Assembly: GCA_965247175.1 (NCBI GenBank)
Contig: OZ252006.1
Location: 1,736,001 to 1,800,000, forward strand
Direction of reading: 5' to 3'
DNA length: 64,000 bases
From: JANQMX01 sp965247175
Lineage (GTDB): Bacteria > Pseudomonadota > Alphaproteobacteria > Kiloniellales > DSM-21159
The notes under the pieces: model-generated
Told to the model about the DNA's origin: nothing
The model's input: only the letters and a program-made list of their open reading frames with translations
Databases searched by the model: none
Translations under genes and position numbers: made by a program
Shown here: positions 1-8,528 of the stretch, one piece after another
Layout of the letters: each line of letters begins with the position of its first letter
Numbering within the stretch: position 1 is the stretch's first letter

Positions 1-1
1 G

Positions 2-1009
2 GTGGTCATCGTGGCGGCGCCCTTCCTGTTGCCCGCCTACAAGACCCAACTCGCCACCCTTTGGTTGATGATCATCGTGGCCATGACCTGGGACATGACC
101 GGCGGCCAGATGGGCTACAACTCGCTCGGCAACATCTTCTTCTACGGCACCGGCATGTATGTCGCCGCCGTCATCACCATCGGCATGGTCTACGATGTCG
201 GCGACTACACCAACGCGGCCGGCGGCGGCATCTACGCCTTCACCGAAACGCAGTACTTCACGGGCCTAGTGCTCGGCTGCCTCGGGGCCGGACTGTTCTG
301 CGCGCTCTCGGCGATCCTGATTGGTTGGCCGACCTTCGGTCTTCGTGGCCCCTACTTCGCGATTGGCACGCTCGGCATGGCTATTGCAGCGGGCGAGTTG
401 GTCTCTAATTGGGAGTGGCTCGGTGCGGGGCAAGGCATTTCCATGCCGAACTATCCCGGCGACTTCGAAACCTTCAAGCTCCTCATCTACTTCATGTTCG
501 CCGGCGTCGGCGTGGTCCTCTTCATCTTCCTCAAATGGCTCTACACGACGCGCTTCCGCTCCGCGATCAACGCCATCCGCGACGACGAGGACAAGGCGGA
601 AGCGATGGGGCTCCGCACGCTCTGGTACAAGCTCCTGACCTGGGCGATGGCGGCCTTCTTTGTCGGCATTGCCGGCGGCATCTCGGCCTTCCAGCTCATT
701 CACTTCGAGCCGCTGGAGACCGCCTATCAGACCATCAACCTCGGCATCTTCATGGTCGTCTGCGTCCTGCTGGGCGGTAAGGGCACGCTCTGGGGTCCGA
801 TCATCGGCGCGGTGCTGTTCCACGTCGTCAAGGAGGTGACCTGGAACTACTTCCTCGGCTGGCAGTGGGTCGCGCTCGGCGCGATCATCATCGTCACGGT
901 GGTCTACTTCCAGGACGGGCTGATGGGCTGGCTCAGGCACAAGAGGCCGGAGTGGTTCGGCATCAGGGTCGAGAAAAAAGACCAAATCATCTCGGAGCCG
1001 GCGGAATGA
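2..1009 (+). CDS. livM: Branched-chain amino acid-type ABC permease, 5' partial
   Basis: Inner-membrane permease of a LivHMGF-type ABC importer. The protein is a run of hydrophobic helices with the LivM-type sequence GLRGPYFAIGTLGMA around residues 112-126 and a C-terminal GAVLFHVVKE segment. The visible GTG at position 2 is probably not the true start: the first LivM transmembrane helix appears cut off by the window edge, so the gene likely begins upstream together with the missing livH and binding protein. Its stop overlaps the livG start (ATGA), showing tight coupling. Substrate is unknown; family members take up Leu/Ile/Val, amides, urea or short carboxylates. Confidence 0.9.
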   Translation: MVIVAAPFLLPAYKTQLATLWLMIIVAMTWDMTGGQMGYNSLGNIFFYGTGMYVAAVITIGMVYDVGDYTNAAGGGIYAFTETQYFTGLVLGCLGAGLFCALSAILIGWPTFGLRGPYFAIGTLGMAIAAGELVSNWEWLGAGQGISMPNYPGDFETFKLLIYFMFAGVGVVLFIFLKWLYTTRFRSAINAIRDDEDKAEAMGLRTLWYKLLTWAMAAFFVGIAGGISAFQLIHFEPLETAYQTINLGIFMVVCVLLGGKGTLWGPIIGAVLFHVVKEVTWNYFLGWQWVALGAIIIVTVVYFQDGLMGWLRHKRPEWFGIRVEKKDQIISEPAE

Positions 1010-1749
1010 GCGCGATCATCGAGGTCGATCAAGTCTCAAAATCCTTCGGCGGCGTGCGTGCCAACATCGGCATCTCGCTGAAGGTCGAGGAAGGCGGGAT
1101 CACCGGGCTGATCGGACCCAACGGTTCCGGCAAGACGACCCTGTTCAACTCCATCGTCGGTTATCACCCGATCGACGGCGGCTCAATCAAGTTCCGCGGC
1201 CACGAAATCTCGAAGATGCTGGTGCCCGAGATCGCCCGTCTCGGCCTGCTGCGGACATTTCAGCAGACCCGCATCTACAGCAAGATGGACTGCGTGCAGA
1301 ACATGCTGATCTCCCTGCCGCACCGGAAGGCGAAGTTCTTGGAAATGTTCCGGCGCTACAGCGGCGAGGAGCACGAGCGGGCCGAGGCGCTGCTCGACTT
1401 CGTCGGCCTCTACGAGAAGCGCTACCTGCAGAGTGGCGATCTCTCCTTCGGGCAGCAGAAGCTGCTGGAGTTCGCCATGGCGCTGATGAACCAACCCAGC
1501 GTGCTGCTGCTCGATGAGCCGACCGCCGGGATCAACCCGACCCTGATCAACGGCCTGATCGATCGCCTGAAGCGCGCCAACAGCGACTTCGGGATCACAC
1601 TCCTGGTCATCGAGCATAATATGCGCGTGATCATGAACATGGCCGATCACGTCTACTGCCTGGCCCATGGCGAGTTGCTCGCCTCTGGCACGCCGGACGA
1701 GGTGCAGAACAATCAGGCGGTGATCGACGCCTACCTGGGAGCGCACTGA
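1006..1749 (+). CDS. livG: Branched-chain amino acid-type ABC transporter ATPase LivG
   Basis: Cytoplasmic ATPase of the LivHMGF importer, 247 aa, the usual length. Walker A GPNGSGKTT lies at residues 37-45, the LSFGQQK signature near residue 146, and Walker B LLLLDEPTAG just after it. The long insert between Q-loop and signature is typical of LivG. The ATG at 1006 overlaps the livM stop (ATGA), and the stop overlaps the livF start (TGATG), so the three genes are translationally coupled. A longer in-frame reading upstream lies inside livM and is not used. Confidence 0.93.
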   Translation: MSAIIEVDQVSKSFGGVRANIGISLKVEEGGITGLIGPNGSGKTTLFNSIVGYHPIDGGSIKFRGHEISKMLVPEIARLGLLRTFQQTRIYSKMDCVQNMLISLPHRKAKFLEMFRRYSGEEHERAEALLDFVGLYEKRYLQSGDLSFGQQKLLEFAMALMNQPSVLLLDEPTAGINPTLINGLIDRLKRANSDFGITLLVIEHNMRVIMNMADHVYCLAHGELLASGTPDEVQNNQAVIDAYLGAH

Positions 1750-2624
1750 TGGCTGAAAACGGGGGCGGCCGGCGCAGCTTCGGCTATCACATGGGTGAGG
1801 TCGACACGGTCATCTCGGTTGAGGAGGTGACCAAGCAGGTCGAGGCCATGCGCAGCGAGATCGCGCTGGAGACCCTCGACGAACTGGCCGGTCACAAGCC
1901 CTACCTGGAGATCGACAATCTGCACGCCGGCTACGGCAAGATGGAGATCCTGCACGGTCTGAACCTCAAGGTCGGACGAGGCCAGTCGCTCTGCATGATC
2001 GGCCCCAACGGCGCCGGCAAGTCGACGGTGCTGCATGCCATCTTCGGCTTCAACAACGTCTTCTCGGGTGCCATCCGCATCGGCGACGGCCCCGACAAGC
2101 AGGACATCACCCGGCTCTCACCAGAGAACAAGCTGAAGACGGCCGGTGTCGCCTACATCCTGCAGGACAAGTCCGTCTTTCCCGGCATGACGGTGGAAGA
2201 GAACCTCTGGATGGGCGGCTACCTGATGGATAGCCCCGCCGAGGCGAAGACCGCCGCCGAGGAGGTGTTCGAGCGCTACCCGCGCCTCGCCGAGCGCCGC
2301 AAGCACCAAGCCAAGGTGCTGAGCGGCGGCGAGCGCCGGCTGCTCGAAATCTCTCGTGCCCTGGTGATGAACCCGGATATCCTACTGGTGGACGAACCCT
2401 CCATCGGCTTGGAGCCGCGCTTCATCGACATGGTCTTCCAGATCCTCGACGACCTGCAGCACCGCGACGGCAAGACCATCCTGATGGTCGAGCAGAACGC
2501 CAAGAAGGGCCTGGAATTCGCCGATATCGGCTATGTGCTCGTCTCCGGCGAGCTGGCCATCGTCGGCGAAGGCAGCGCCCTCCTGGAAGATCCCGAGGTG
2601 GGCCGCCTCTTCCTCGGCGGCTAG
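1749..2624 (+). CDS. livF: Branched-chain amino acid-type ABC transporter ATPase LivF, N-terminally extended
   Basis: Second ATPase of the importer, 291 aa. Walker A GPNGAGKST, signature LSGGERRLLEISRAL and Walker B LLVDEPSIGL are all present. The family domain begins at about residue 50 (YLEIDNLHAGYG), leaving an extra N-terminal stretch rich in Glu and Val that ordinary LivF proteins of about 235 aa lack. The TGATG overlap with livG supports the start at 1749; in-frame ATGs at 1791 and 1848 are alternatives that would shorten the extension. It ends 13 nt before the next gene's TTG start. Confidence 0.9.
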   Translation: MAENGGGRRSFGYHMGEVDTVISVEEVTKQVEAMRSEIALETLDELAGHKPYLEIDNLHAGYGKMEILHGLNLKVGRGQSLCMIGPNGAGKSTVLHAIFGFNNVFSGAIRIGDGPDKQDITRLSPENKLKTAGVAYILQDKSVFPGMTVEENLWMGGYLMDSPAEAKTAAEEVFERYPRLAERRKHQAKVLSGGERRLLEISRALVMNPDILLVDEPSIGLEPRFIDMVFQILDDLQHRDGKTILMVEQNAKKGLEFADIGYVLVSGELAIVGEGSALLEDPEVGRLFLGG

Positions 2625-2637
2625 GTTCCGGCGCGCC

Positions 2638-3570
2638 TTGGCCGACATCGTCATCAGCGAGTTCATGGACCAGGAGGCGGTGGACCGGCTGGCCGCCCGC
2701 TGGTCGGTCGACTACGATCCGAGCCTGGTCCTCAGCCCAGAGGTGTTGGCGAAACGGCTAGCGGAGGCTCTCGCCTTAGTCGTGCGCAACTGCACACAGG
2801 TCAATCGGCTCCTCATCGCGCAGGCCCCAAAGCTCCGCGTCGTCGGCCGCCTCGGTGTCGGGCTCGACAACATCGATCTCGCCGCCTGCGAAGAGCGGTC
2901 CATCGCCGTCTGTCCGGCGCGTGGCGCCAACGAGGCCACGGTGGCCGAGTACGTCATCACTGCGGCGCTGGTGTTGTTGCGCGGCGCCTTTCAAGCCAAG
3001 GACTCTGTCATCGCCGGCGCCTGGCCGCGCGAAGCTCTCATTGGCCAAGAGATCGCCGGCAAGCGACTCGGCCTGATCGGCTTCGGCGCCAACGGCCGAG
3101 AAACGGCGAGGCGCGCCCTGGCCATGGGCATGACCGTCGCCGCCTACGACCCCTTCGTGGCTGACGACGATCCGGCATGGGAGTCTGTCGCACCCGCCAG
3201 TCTGCAAGATATCTTGAGCCGATCAGACGTCGCCAGCCTGCACGTCCCCCTTACCGATGCGACCCGATACATCATCGACCGAGCGGCCCTTGCCGCCATG
3301 CGCCCGAACGCCGTTCTGATCAATGCCGCACGAGGCGGATTGGTCGATGAAGGCGCCTTGGTGGAAGCCCTGACGCAAGGCCGCCTGGCCGGCGCCGCGC
3401 TCGACACCTTCGAGCAGGAGCCGCTCGATGCCGAGGCCGGACGGCGCTTCGCTGGTGTCCCCAACCTACTACTGACCCCGCATATCGCCGGCGTGACGGA
3501 AGAGTCCAACAAGCGGGTCAGCCTGGTGACGGCTGAGAACGTTGCGCGGGTTCTGGAAAACCAAGCTTAG
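2638..3570 (+). CDS. D-isomer-specific 2-hydroxyacid dehydrogenase
   Basis: Cytoplasmic NAD(P)-dependent dehydrogenase of the SerA/hydroxypyruvate reductase family, 310 aa from the TTG at 2638. The Rossmann motif GFGANG follows LGLI, and the catalytic Arg (NAARGGLVDE), Glu (DTFEQEPLD) and His (LLTPHIAGVT) are all present. The TTG start gives the family-like N-terminus ADIVISEFMD; ATG 2665 is the alternative and would remove the first strand. It sits 13 nt after livF, so it is likely co-transcribed with the transporter, which suggests that the imported compound or its product is a 2-hydroxy or 2-keto acid. The exact substrate cannot be read; it could be a sulfolactate, phosphoglycerate or hydroxypyruvate-type enzyme. 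Confidence 0.85.
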   Translation: MADIVISEFMDQEAVDRLAARWSVDYDPSLVLSPEVLAKRLAEALALVVRNCTQVNRLLIAQAPKLRVVGRLGVGLDNIDLAACEERSIAVCPARGANEATVAEYVITAALVLLRGAFQAKDSVIAGAWPREALIGQEIAGKRLGLIGFGANGRETARRALAMGMTVAAYDPFVADDDPAWESVAPASLQDILSRSDVASLHVPLTDATRYIIDRAALAAMRPNAVLINAARGGLVDEGALVEALTQGRLAGAALDTFEQEPLDAEAGRRFAGVPNLLLTPHIAGVTEESNKRVSLVTAENVARVLENQA

Positions 3571-3582
3571 CAGGACTGACCG

Positions 3583-4545
3583 CTACTCTTCGCGCCACCC
3601 GATCTGCGGCTCAAGCCAGGGCAGTTGCTCAAAGAGCGCGGGCAAGCAGCGCTCCTGGAGCAGCTGCCGCGCAGCGTCAGCCATGACTGCCGGCACCTCG
3701 CCGAGATCGCCATCGCGGGCGACCAGCGAGATGCGCCTTGAGAATGGACCGCGGGTCAAAGGCGCCACCTGCAGGCGCGGGATGAGGTGCTGCTCCTGTA
3801 GCAAGCAGAGGGGCGTGGTCATGCTCCAGCCCACACCGTTGGCCACCGCCGCGAGCTGTGCCCCGGCTGTGTCGAACTCCACATGAATGGGAAAACTGAG
3901 CCTGAGCCGACTGAGCTGCCGCTCGATCTGGCGCCCGATGGCCGAGCGCAGCGAATAGCGCACGAAGGGCTTGTCGGCAAAATTCGCGAGGTCCTCGCTC
4001 GGCTCGCCGTAGCCCAGGGGACTGACCAGCACGAAAGGTTCCCGCATCAGGAGATGCCGCTCCAGCCCGGGCTCTGTATCCAGCTCACCGCTGCTGGTGA
4101 CGATCACGTCGACCGAATGGGACAGCAGCGCCGCGTTCTGCTGCGGGGAGATGCCCGACCAGACCCGCCAGTGACGGCTGAGCTCTGAAAGCTCCTGCAC
4201 CAGAAGCGGCCCCACCGTGTTGGCGAAGCTCTCGAACATGCCGACGGTCAGGTTGGCGAGCGGCTGGCGCTCGGCCTCGCGAATGGCAAGAAAGGCATCG
4301 CTCGCCTGAGCCAGCAGCTCCCGCCCGCGCGCCAGCAGCATGTTCCCCGTCGCCGTCAGTGCCAGCGGCCGCACGGTTCGGTCGAACAGCGGCGCCCCCA
4401 CGGCGCTCTCAAGGTTCGCGATGATCTGCGAGACGCTGGACTGGGTCAGGCCAAGCTGCTTGGCCGCCGCGGTCATGCCACCGGTCTCCGCGACCACCAC
4501 GAAGGCGCGGATAGCGCGGAGATCGAAACTCTGTGGAAACTCCAT
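3583..4545 (-). CDS. LysR-family transcriptional regulator
   Basis: LysR-type regulator of 320 aa. The N-terminal winged helix-turn-helix (FDLRAIRAFVVVAETGGMTAAAKQLG, in two parts, then SSVSQIIANLE) occupies about residues 5-65, followed by a substrate-binding domain. ATG 4545 is taken as start; a TTG one codon earlier is possible. It converges on the hydroxyacid dehydrogenase with a 12-nt gap and lies 32 nt downstream of soxG on the same strand. It could therefore be the last gene of the sox operon rather than a divergent regulator, the more common LysR arrangement. The effector is unknown; sarcosine or the substrate of the neighbouring transporter are possibilities only. Confidence 0.9.
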   Translation of the reverse strand: MEFPQSFDLRAIRAFVVVAETGGMTAAAKQLGLTQSSVSQIIANLESAVGAPLFDRTVRPLALTATGNMLLARGRELLAQASDAFLAIREAERQPLANLTVGMFESFANTVGPLLVQELSELSRHWRVWSGISPQQNAALLSHSVDVIVTSSGELDTEPGLERHLLMREPFVLVSPLGYGEPSEDLANFADKPFVRYSLRSAIGRQIERQLSRLRLSFPIHVEFDTAGAQLAAVANGVGWSMTTPLCLLQEQHLIPRLQVAPLTRGPFSRRISLVARDGDLGEVPAVMADAARQLLQERCLPALFEQLPWLEPQIGWREE

Positions 4546-4577
4546 CAAAACCGGTCGGCTCCTTCAGCCGACCAGAC

Positions 4578-5177
4578 TCATACCGGATCGGCGACTCGAT
4601 AGCCGAATTCGAGAGAGGCGTCGGTCAGCCACTCCCAGAACGATAGCGCGAAGCCTCTGAAGACGAAAAGGTCAAAGGTCTCCGCGTCGCGGCGATGCAC
4701 CAGGGTGCCGATGTGATGAATGGCGGTCTGCGCCACAGCCCGCTCGGGGAAGACGCTGGTATCCAGATCGAGCGTCAGGCCCTTGCGCAGCACCTTCGTC
4801 GCAGCCGGCCCGCTGATGCGGAGCACCGTGCGGGCGTGGCCGAGGTCGGTGATGACCGCCTTCTCGGCATCGAGCTGCTCATTCAATCCCTCACGAATGC
4901 CAGCATCGGAAGAGACAATCATGTAGCGCCCCGGCCCGAGGGTCATGATTGTGGTCGCCTCGTCGCCGCTCGACATGCCGAAGGCCTGCGGCACGCTGAA
5001 ACCAAGGAAAGAGGTCAAGGTCGACTCCACGGCCGCGCGGGTCTGCGGCCAGGCACCGACCTGCAGCACCGTCGCTGGCCGAACCTCCGTCAAGGTCACC
5101 ACCGGACCTGATTCACCGAGACTCCCGAAGAGGCCCGGCTGCGCATGCCCGGCCAAAGCGTAGACCATGTCAGACAT
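4578..5177 (-). CDS. soxG: Sarcosine oxidase gamma subunit
   Basis: Gamma subunit (199 aa) of heterotetrameric sarcosine oxidase, a GcvT-related structural subunit of the cytoplasmic alpha-beta-gamma-delta enzyme. Motifs typical of SoxG include LRISGPAATKVLRKG and the C-terminal FALSFWEWLTDASLEFGY. Start at 5177 overlaps the soxA end by 8 nt; ATG 5168 is an alternative. It is the last sox gene in the order soxB-soxD-soxA-soxG. The assignment rests on both sequence and operon position. Confidence 0.9.
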   Translation of the reverse strand: MSDMVYALAGHAQPGLFGSLGESGPVVTLTEVRPATVLQVGAWPQTRAAVESTLTSFLGFSVPQAFGMSSGDEATTIMTLGPGRYMIVSSDAGIREGLNEQLDAEKAVITDLGHARTVLRISGPAATKVLRKGLTLDLDTSVFPERAVAQTAIHHIGTLVHRRDAETFDLFVFRGFALSFWEWLTDASLEFGYRVADPV

Positions 5178-8172
5178 GCATCCGGCTCCCATCCTTATCG
5201 AAGAAGCAGGGCTCGACGATCTCCACCGGCACATGGTGGCCCTTCAACGGATAAGTCGCCCAGAGCTGCTGCCCTTTGCGCTCAAGGCCTCCCTCGACCA
5301 AACCCAAAGCGACCTGCTTCTCCAATGCCGGGCTGTAGGTGGTGGAGGAAACCTGACCCAGGCTGACACCCGACTCGCCCAGCTTGGCGCCTTCGACCAG
5401 ATGGGATCCGGGGCGGATGGACTCACCTGAAAGCGAAACAAGGCCAACTAGCTTCTGGCGCTTGTCGTCCGTCAGGCCCTCTCGGTCGACCATCTGGCTG
5501 CCGATGAAGTGCTTCTTGCGCGAGACCATGCCGCCCAAGCCAAGATCGGCCGCCGTGGTGCGCCCATCGAGCTCGGCGCCGGCCACGTGGCCCTTCTCAA
5601 TGCGCAGGGCACCGAGCGCTTCCGTGCCGTAGGCGATGATGTCATAGCGCCGGCCTGCGTCCAGCAGCGCCTCCCAAACCGGCATGCCGTAGTTCGCTTC
5701 GGTATAGACCTCGTAGGCCAGCTCGCCGGAGAAGGAGAGCCGCGAGATCAGCACAGGAATGCCGCCGAGGTGGCCGGACCGGACGCCCATAAAGGGAAAG
5801 GCCTCGTTCGAGAGGTCCACATCATCGACCGCCGCCTCAAGCGTATCGCGCGCATATGGCCCAGCAACAGCCACGCCCGCCCACTGCTCGGTCACCGAGG
5901 CGACCTGCACGCGCAGCTCGGGCCAGACGATGGACAGCAGATGCTCCAGGTGGGTCAGCACGCCGGCCGCGTTGGCGGTGGTCGTGGTCATGAGGTACTG
6001 CGTCTCGCTCAAGCGCCAGGTGGTGCCATCGTCGTAGACGATGCCGTCCTCGCGCAACATGAGACCGTAGCGCGCCTTGCCGACCGGCAGCTTGGCAAAT
6101 CCGTTGCTGTAAACCCGGTTTAGGAACTCCGCCGCGTCCGGGCCTTGAACGTCGATCTTGCCGAGGGTCGAGACATCGACCATGCCGACGCTCTCACGCA
6201 CAGCACGGGTCTCGCGAACGTAGGCGTCGGTGACGCTCTCGCCGGGCTGGCGATAGACCCGCGGCCGCAGCCAGGCGCCGGCAGCAATCATGTCCGCGCC
6301 CTGCGCCACGTGCCAATCGTGCATCGGGGTTAAGCGCACGGGCCTGAAATGACCGCCGATCTCTCGCCCGGCAATGGCGCCAAGGGAAACCGGATTGTAG
6401 GGTGGGCGGAACTTCGTCGTGCCGACCTCGGGGATGGTCGCGCCACGCGTCTCAGCCATGATCGCGAGGCCGTTGATGTTGGAGGTCTTGCCCTGGTCGG
6501 CCGCCATACCGAGGGTCGTGTAGCGCTTCAGATGCTCGACCGACTGGAAGCCCTCGCGCTGAGCCAGACGCACGTCCTCGGCCGTCACGTCGTGCTGCAG
6601 GTCGACGAACTTCTTGCCGCGCCCCTTGAGTGCCGGCACCTCCCACAGCGGGTGGATGGCCGCCCCCTCTTCCATGGTGCCTTCAACCTTAGGCGCCGGC
6701 AGAGCGCTGGCTCCGAAACCGGCATCCCCGGCCGCGGCGGCACCCGCGTCCGACCCGGCAGCCAGGCAGGCAGCCAGCGAGAAATCGCCATTGCAGGCCC
6801 CGGCGGCGCGCCAAGCCTGTTCTGCAATGCCTGGCACGAAGGCCTGGATGTCCTCGCGGAAGGCGGGACGGCCGCTGGCATGGCTGGCGAGGTGAATGGC
6901 CGGCGACCAACCACCCGACACGGCCAGCACATCGGCGTGAAGCGAACGAGCACTTCCGGTCAGCCGCTTGTTGCCCGCGTCGTAAGGAGAGACCGCAACG
7001 CCGGAAAGCTGCTGCCCGCCTTTAGCCTTGGCCACGACGTGGCCCGCGAGATGCTCTATGCCCTTGGCCGCGAGACCATCGGTCAGCGCCTTCGGCACTT
7101 CGCGGCGCGGGTCAACCACCGCCACCACGTGCACGCCCGCGTCGGCCAAGAGCAGAGCGGTATGATAGGCCCTGTCGTTGTTGGTGAAGACGACGACCTC
7201 GTTGCCGGCGGCAACACCGTAGCGCAGGGCATAGCTGCGCACCGCGTCACTCAGCATCACGCCCGGCGTATCGTTGCCATCGAACACGATGGGGCGCTCG
7301 ATCGCACCGCTAGCGATGACCACCTGCTTGGCGCGGATGGTCCAGTGGCGCTGACGCGGTGTGTTTTCCGGCGGCGCCGGCATGTGATCGCCGACCCGTT
7401 CGACAGCCGCCATGACATTGTCGTCGAAGTAGCCGTAGACCGTGGTCCGCGGCATCAGGGTAACATTGGCATGGCTTGCCAGCTCGGCCACGGCAGCCTG
7501 GGCCCAGTCGCCAGCGCTGTTGCCGTCAAGCTGCTCGCTTTCGCTCGGAAGCGCTCCGCCGAACTGCGCCATCTCTTCGGCCAGGATGACCCGGGCGCCG
7601 CTGGCCGCCGCCGAACGAGCGGCCATAATGCCGGCCGGCCCGCTGCCCACCACCAGCACATCGCAATAGGCGTGCAAGCCTTCGTAACGGTCAGGATCGG
7701 GCTCGAAACCGCCGGCACCCAGGCCCGCCGCCCGCCGGATGAAGTGCTCGTAGAGCATCCAGGCTTTACGGGTCGGCCCCATGAAGGTCTTGTAATAGAA
7801 ACCCGCGGACAGGAAGTTGCTGAAGAGCCCGTTGACCGAGAGCATGTCGAAGCCGAGCGACGGCCAGCGATTCTGGCTCGCAGCCTCCAGCCCCTCATAA
7901 AGCTCGACCAGCGTCGCCTTGGTGTTGGGCTCGACCCGCGCGCCGCCACGCATGGTGACCAGCGCGCTCGGCTCCTCCGCACCGGCCGACAGCAGGCCGC
8001 GCGGGCGGTGATACTTGAAACTCCGCCCCAGCAGCGTCTGCCCGTTGGCCAGCAAGGCCGAGGCCAGCGTGTCACCGGCGAAACCGCCGAAGGAGCGGCC
8101 ATCGAAGGAGAAGCGCAGTCGGCGACCGCGGTCGATCTGGCTGCCGCCGGAAGACAGTCGATAGCCAGCCAT
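5170..8172 (-). CDS. soxA: Sarcosine oxidase alpha subunit
   Basis: The 1000-aa alpha subunit binds NAD+ and tetrahydrofolate in the enzyme that oxidises sarcosine to glycine and delivers the methyl carbon as 5,10-methylene-THF. Visible domains are an N-terminal ferredoxin-like segment (residues 15-100, with the conserved RSFKYHRPRGLL), a dinucleotide-binding domain with GSGPAGIMAARSAA near residue 177, and a C-terminal GcvT-like THF-binding half starting around residue 610 (PVSLGAIAGREIGGHFRPVR region) and ending in EIVEPCFFDKDG. The length is that of the family. Its start overlaps the soxD stop (TAATG on the minus strand). Confidence 0.96.
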   Translation of the reverse strand: MAGYRLSSGGSQIDRGRRLRFSFDGRSFGGFAGDTLASALLANGQTLLGRSFKYHRPRGLLSAGAEEPSALVTMRGGARVEPNTKATLVELYEGLEAASQNRWPSLGFDMLSVNGLFSNFLSAGFYYKTFMGPTRKAWMLYEHFIRRAAGLGAGGFEPDPDRYEGLHAYCDVLVVGSGPAGIMAARSAAASGARVILAEEMAQFGGALPSESEQLDGNSAGDWAQAAVAELASHANVTLMPRTTVYGYFDDNVMAAVERVGDHMPAPPENTPRQRHWTIRAKQVVIASGAIERPIVFDGNDTPGVMLSDAVRSYALRYGVAAGNEVVVFTNNDRAYHTALLLADAGVHVVAVVDPRREVPKALTDGLAAKGIEHLAGHVVAKAKGGQQLSGVAVSPYDAGNKRLTGSARSLHADVLAVSGGWSPAIHLASHASGRPAFREDIQAFVPGIAEQAWRAAGACNGDFSLAACLAAGSDAGAAAAGDAGFGASALPAPKVEGTMEEGAAIHPLWEVPALKGRGKKFVDLQHDVTAEDVRLAQREGFQSVEHLKRYTTLGMAADQGKTSNINGLAIMAETRGATIPEVGTTKFRPPYNPVSLGAIAGREIGGHFRPVRLTPMHDWHVAQGADMIAAGAWLRPRVYRQPGESVTDAYVRETRAVRESVGMVDVSTLGKIDVQGPDAAEFLNRVYSNGFAKLPVGKARYGLMLREDGIVYDDGTTWRLSETQYLMTTTTANAAGVLTHLEHLLSIVWPELRVQVASVTEQWAGVAVAGPYARDTLEAAVDDVDLSNEAFPFMGVRSGHLGGIPVLISRLSFSGELAYEVYTEANYGMPVWEALLDAGRRYDIIAYGTEALGALRIEKGHVAGAELDGRTTAADLGLGGMVSRKKHFIGSQMVDREGLTDDKRQKLVGLVSLSGESIRPGSHLVEGAKLGESGVSLGQVSSTTYSPALEKQVALGLVEGGLERKGQQLWATYPLKGHHVPVEIVEPCFFDKDGSRMHV

Positions 8173-8513
8173 TACTCGGCCCCCACCGGTTCGGTGACCC
8201 GCTCACGCGTCTCCGCCTGACCGTCGACAGCAGTCTTGGTGGTTTCCGCTTCGGCCCAGGGACCGACCAGGCGAGGCTGACTCAGAATCTTGTGAGTGAC
8301 GGTGTCCCGCTCGAGCACAAGCCAGGCGCGGCAGCCTTGGGTGTGATGCCAGTACTCGAGCATCGGGCCACGCGGGTTCGCACGCTGATAGACGTACTGA
8401 CACCACGTTTCCATGTCGGTCTCATCCATCGCCGGACGCTGCACCGTAGCATCACCGCCATAGGTGAATTCGCCAGAGTCCCGTTCGCCGCAGATCGGAC
8501 AGTAAATGCGCAT
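8172..8513 (-). CDS. soxD: Sarcosine oxidase delta subunit
   Basis: Small zinc-binding delta subunit, 113 aa. The zinc ligands known for this family are in place: C5 and C8 in the N-terminal CPIC motif, H57 in WHHTQGC and C61. The WCQYVYQRANPRGPMLEYW segment is a hallmark of SoxD. It lies between soxB (15-nt gap) and soxA (overlapping codons), the standard soxBDAG order. Confidence 0.96.
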   Translation of the reverse strand: MRIYCPICGERDSGEFTYGGDATVQRPAMDETDMETWCQYVYQRANPRGPMLEYWHHTQGCRAWLVLERDTVTHKILSQPRLVGPWAEAETTKTAVDGQAETRERVTEPVGAE

Positions 8514-8528
8514 GGTCTTCTCTTTCGA

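Noticed and set aside
6349..8220. A 623-aa ORF antisense to soxA.
   Set aside because: A shadow of high-GC codon structure; Arg/His/Gly-rich without domains, while soxA on the other strand is certain.
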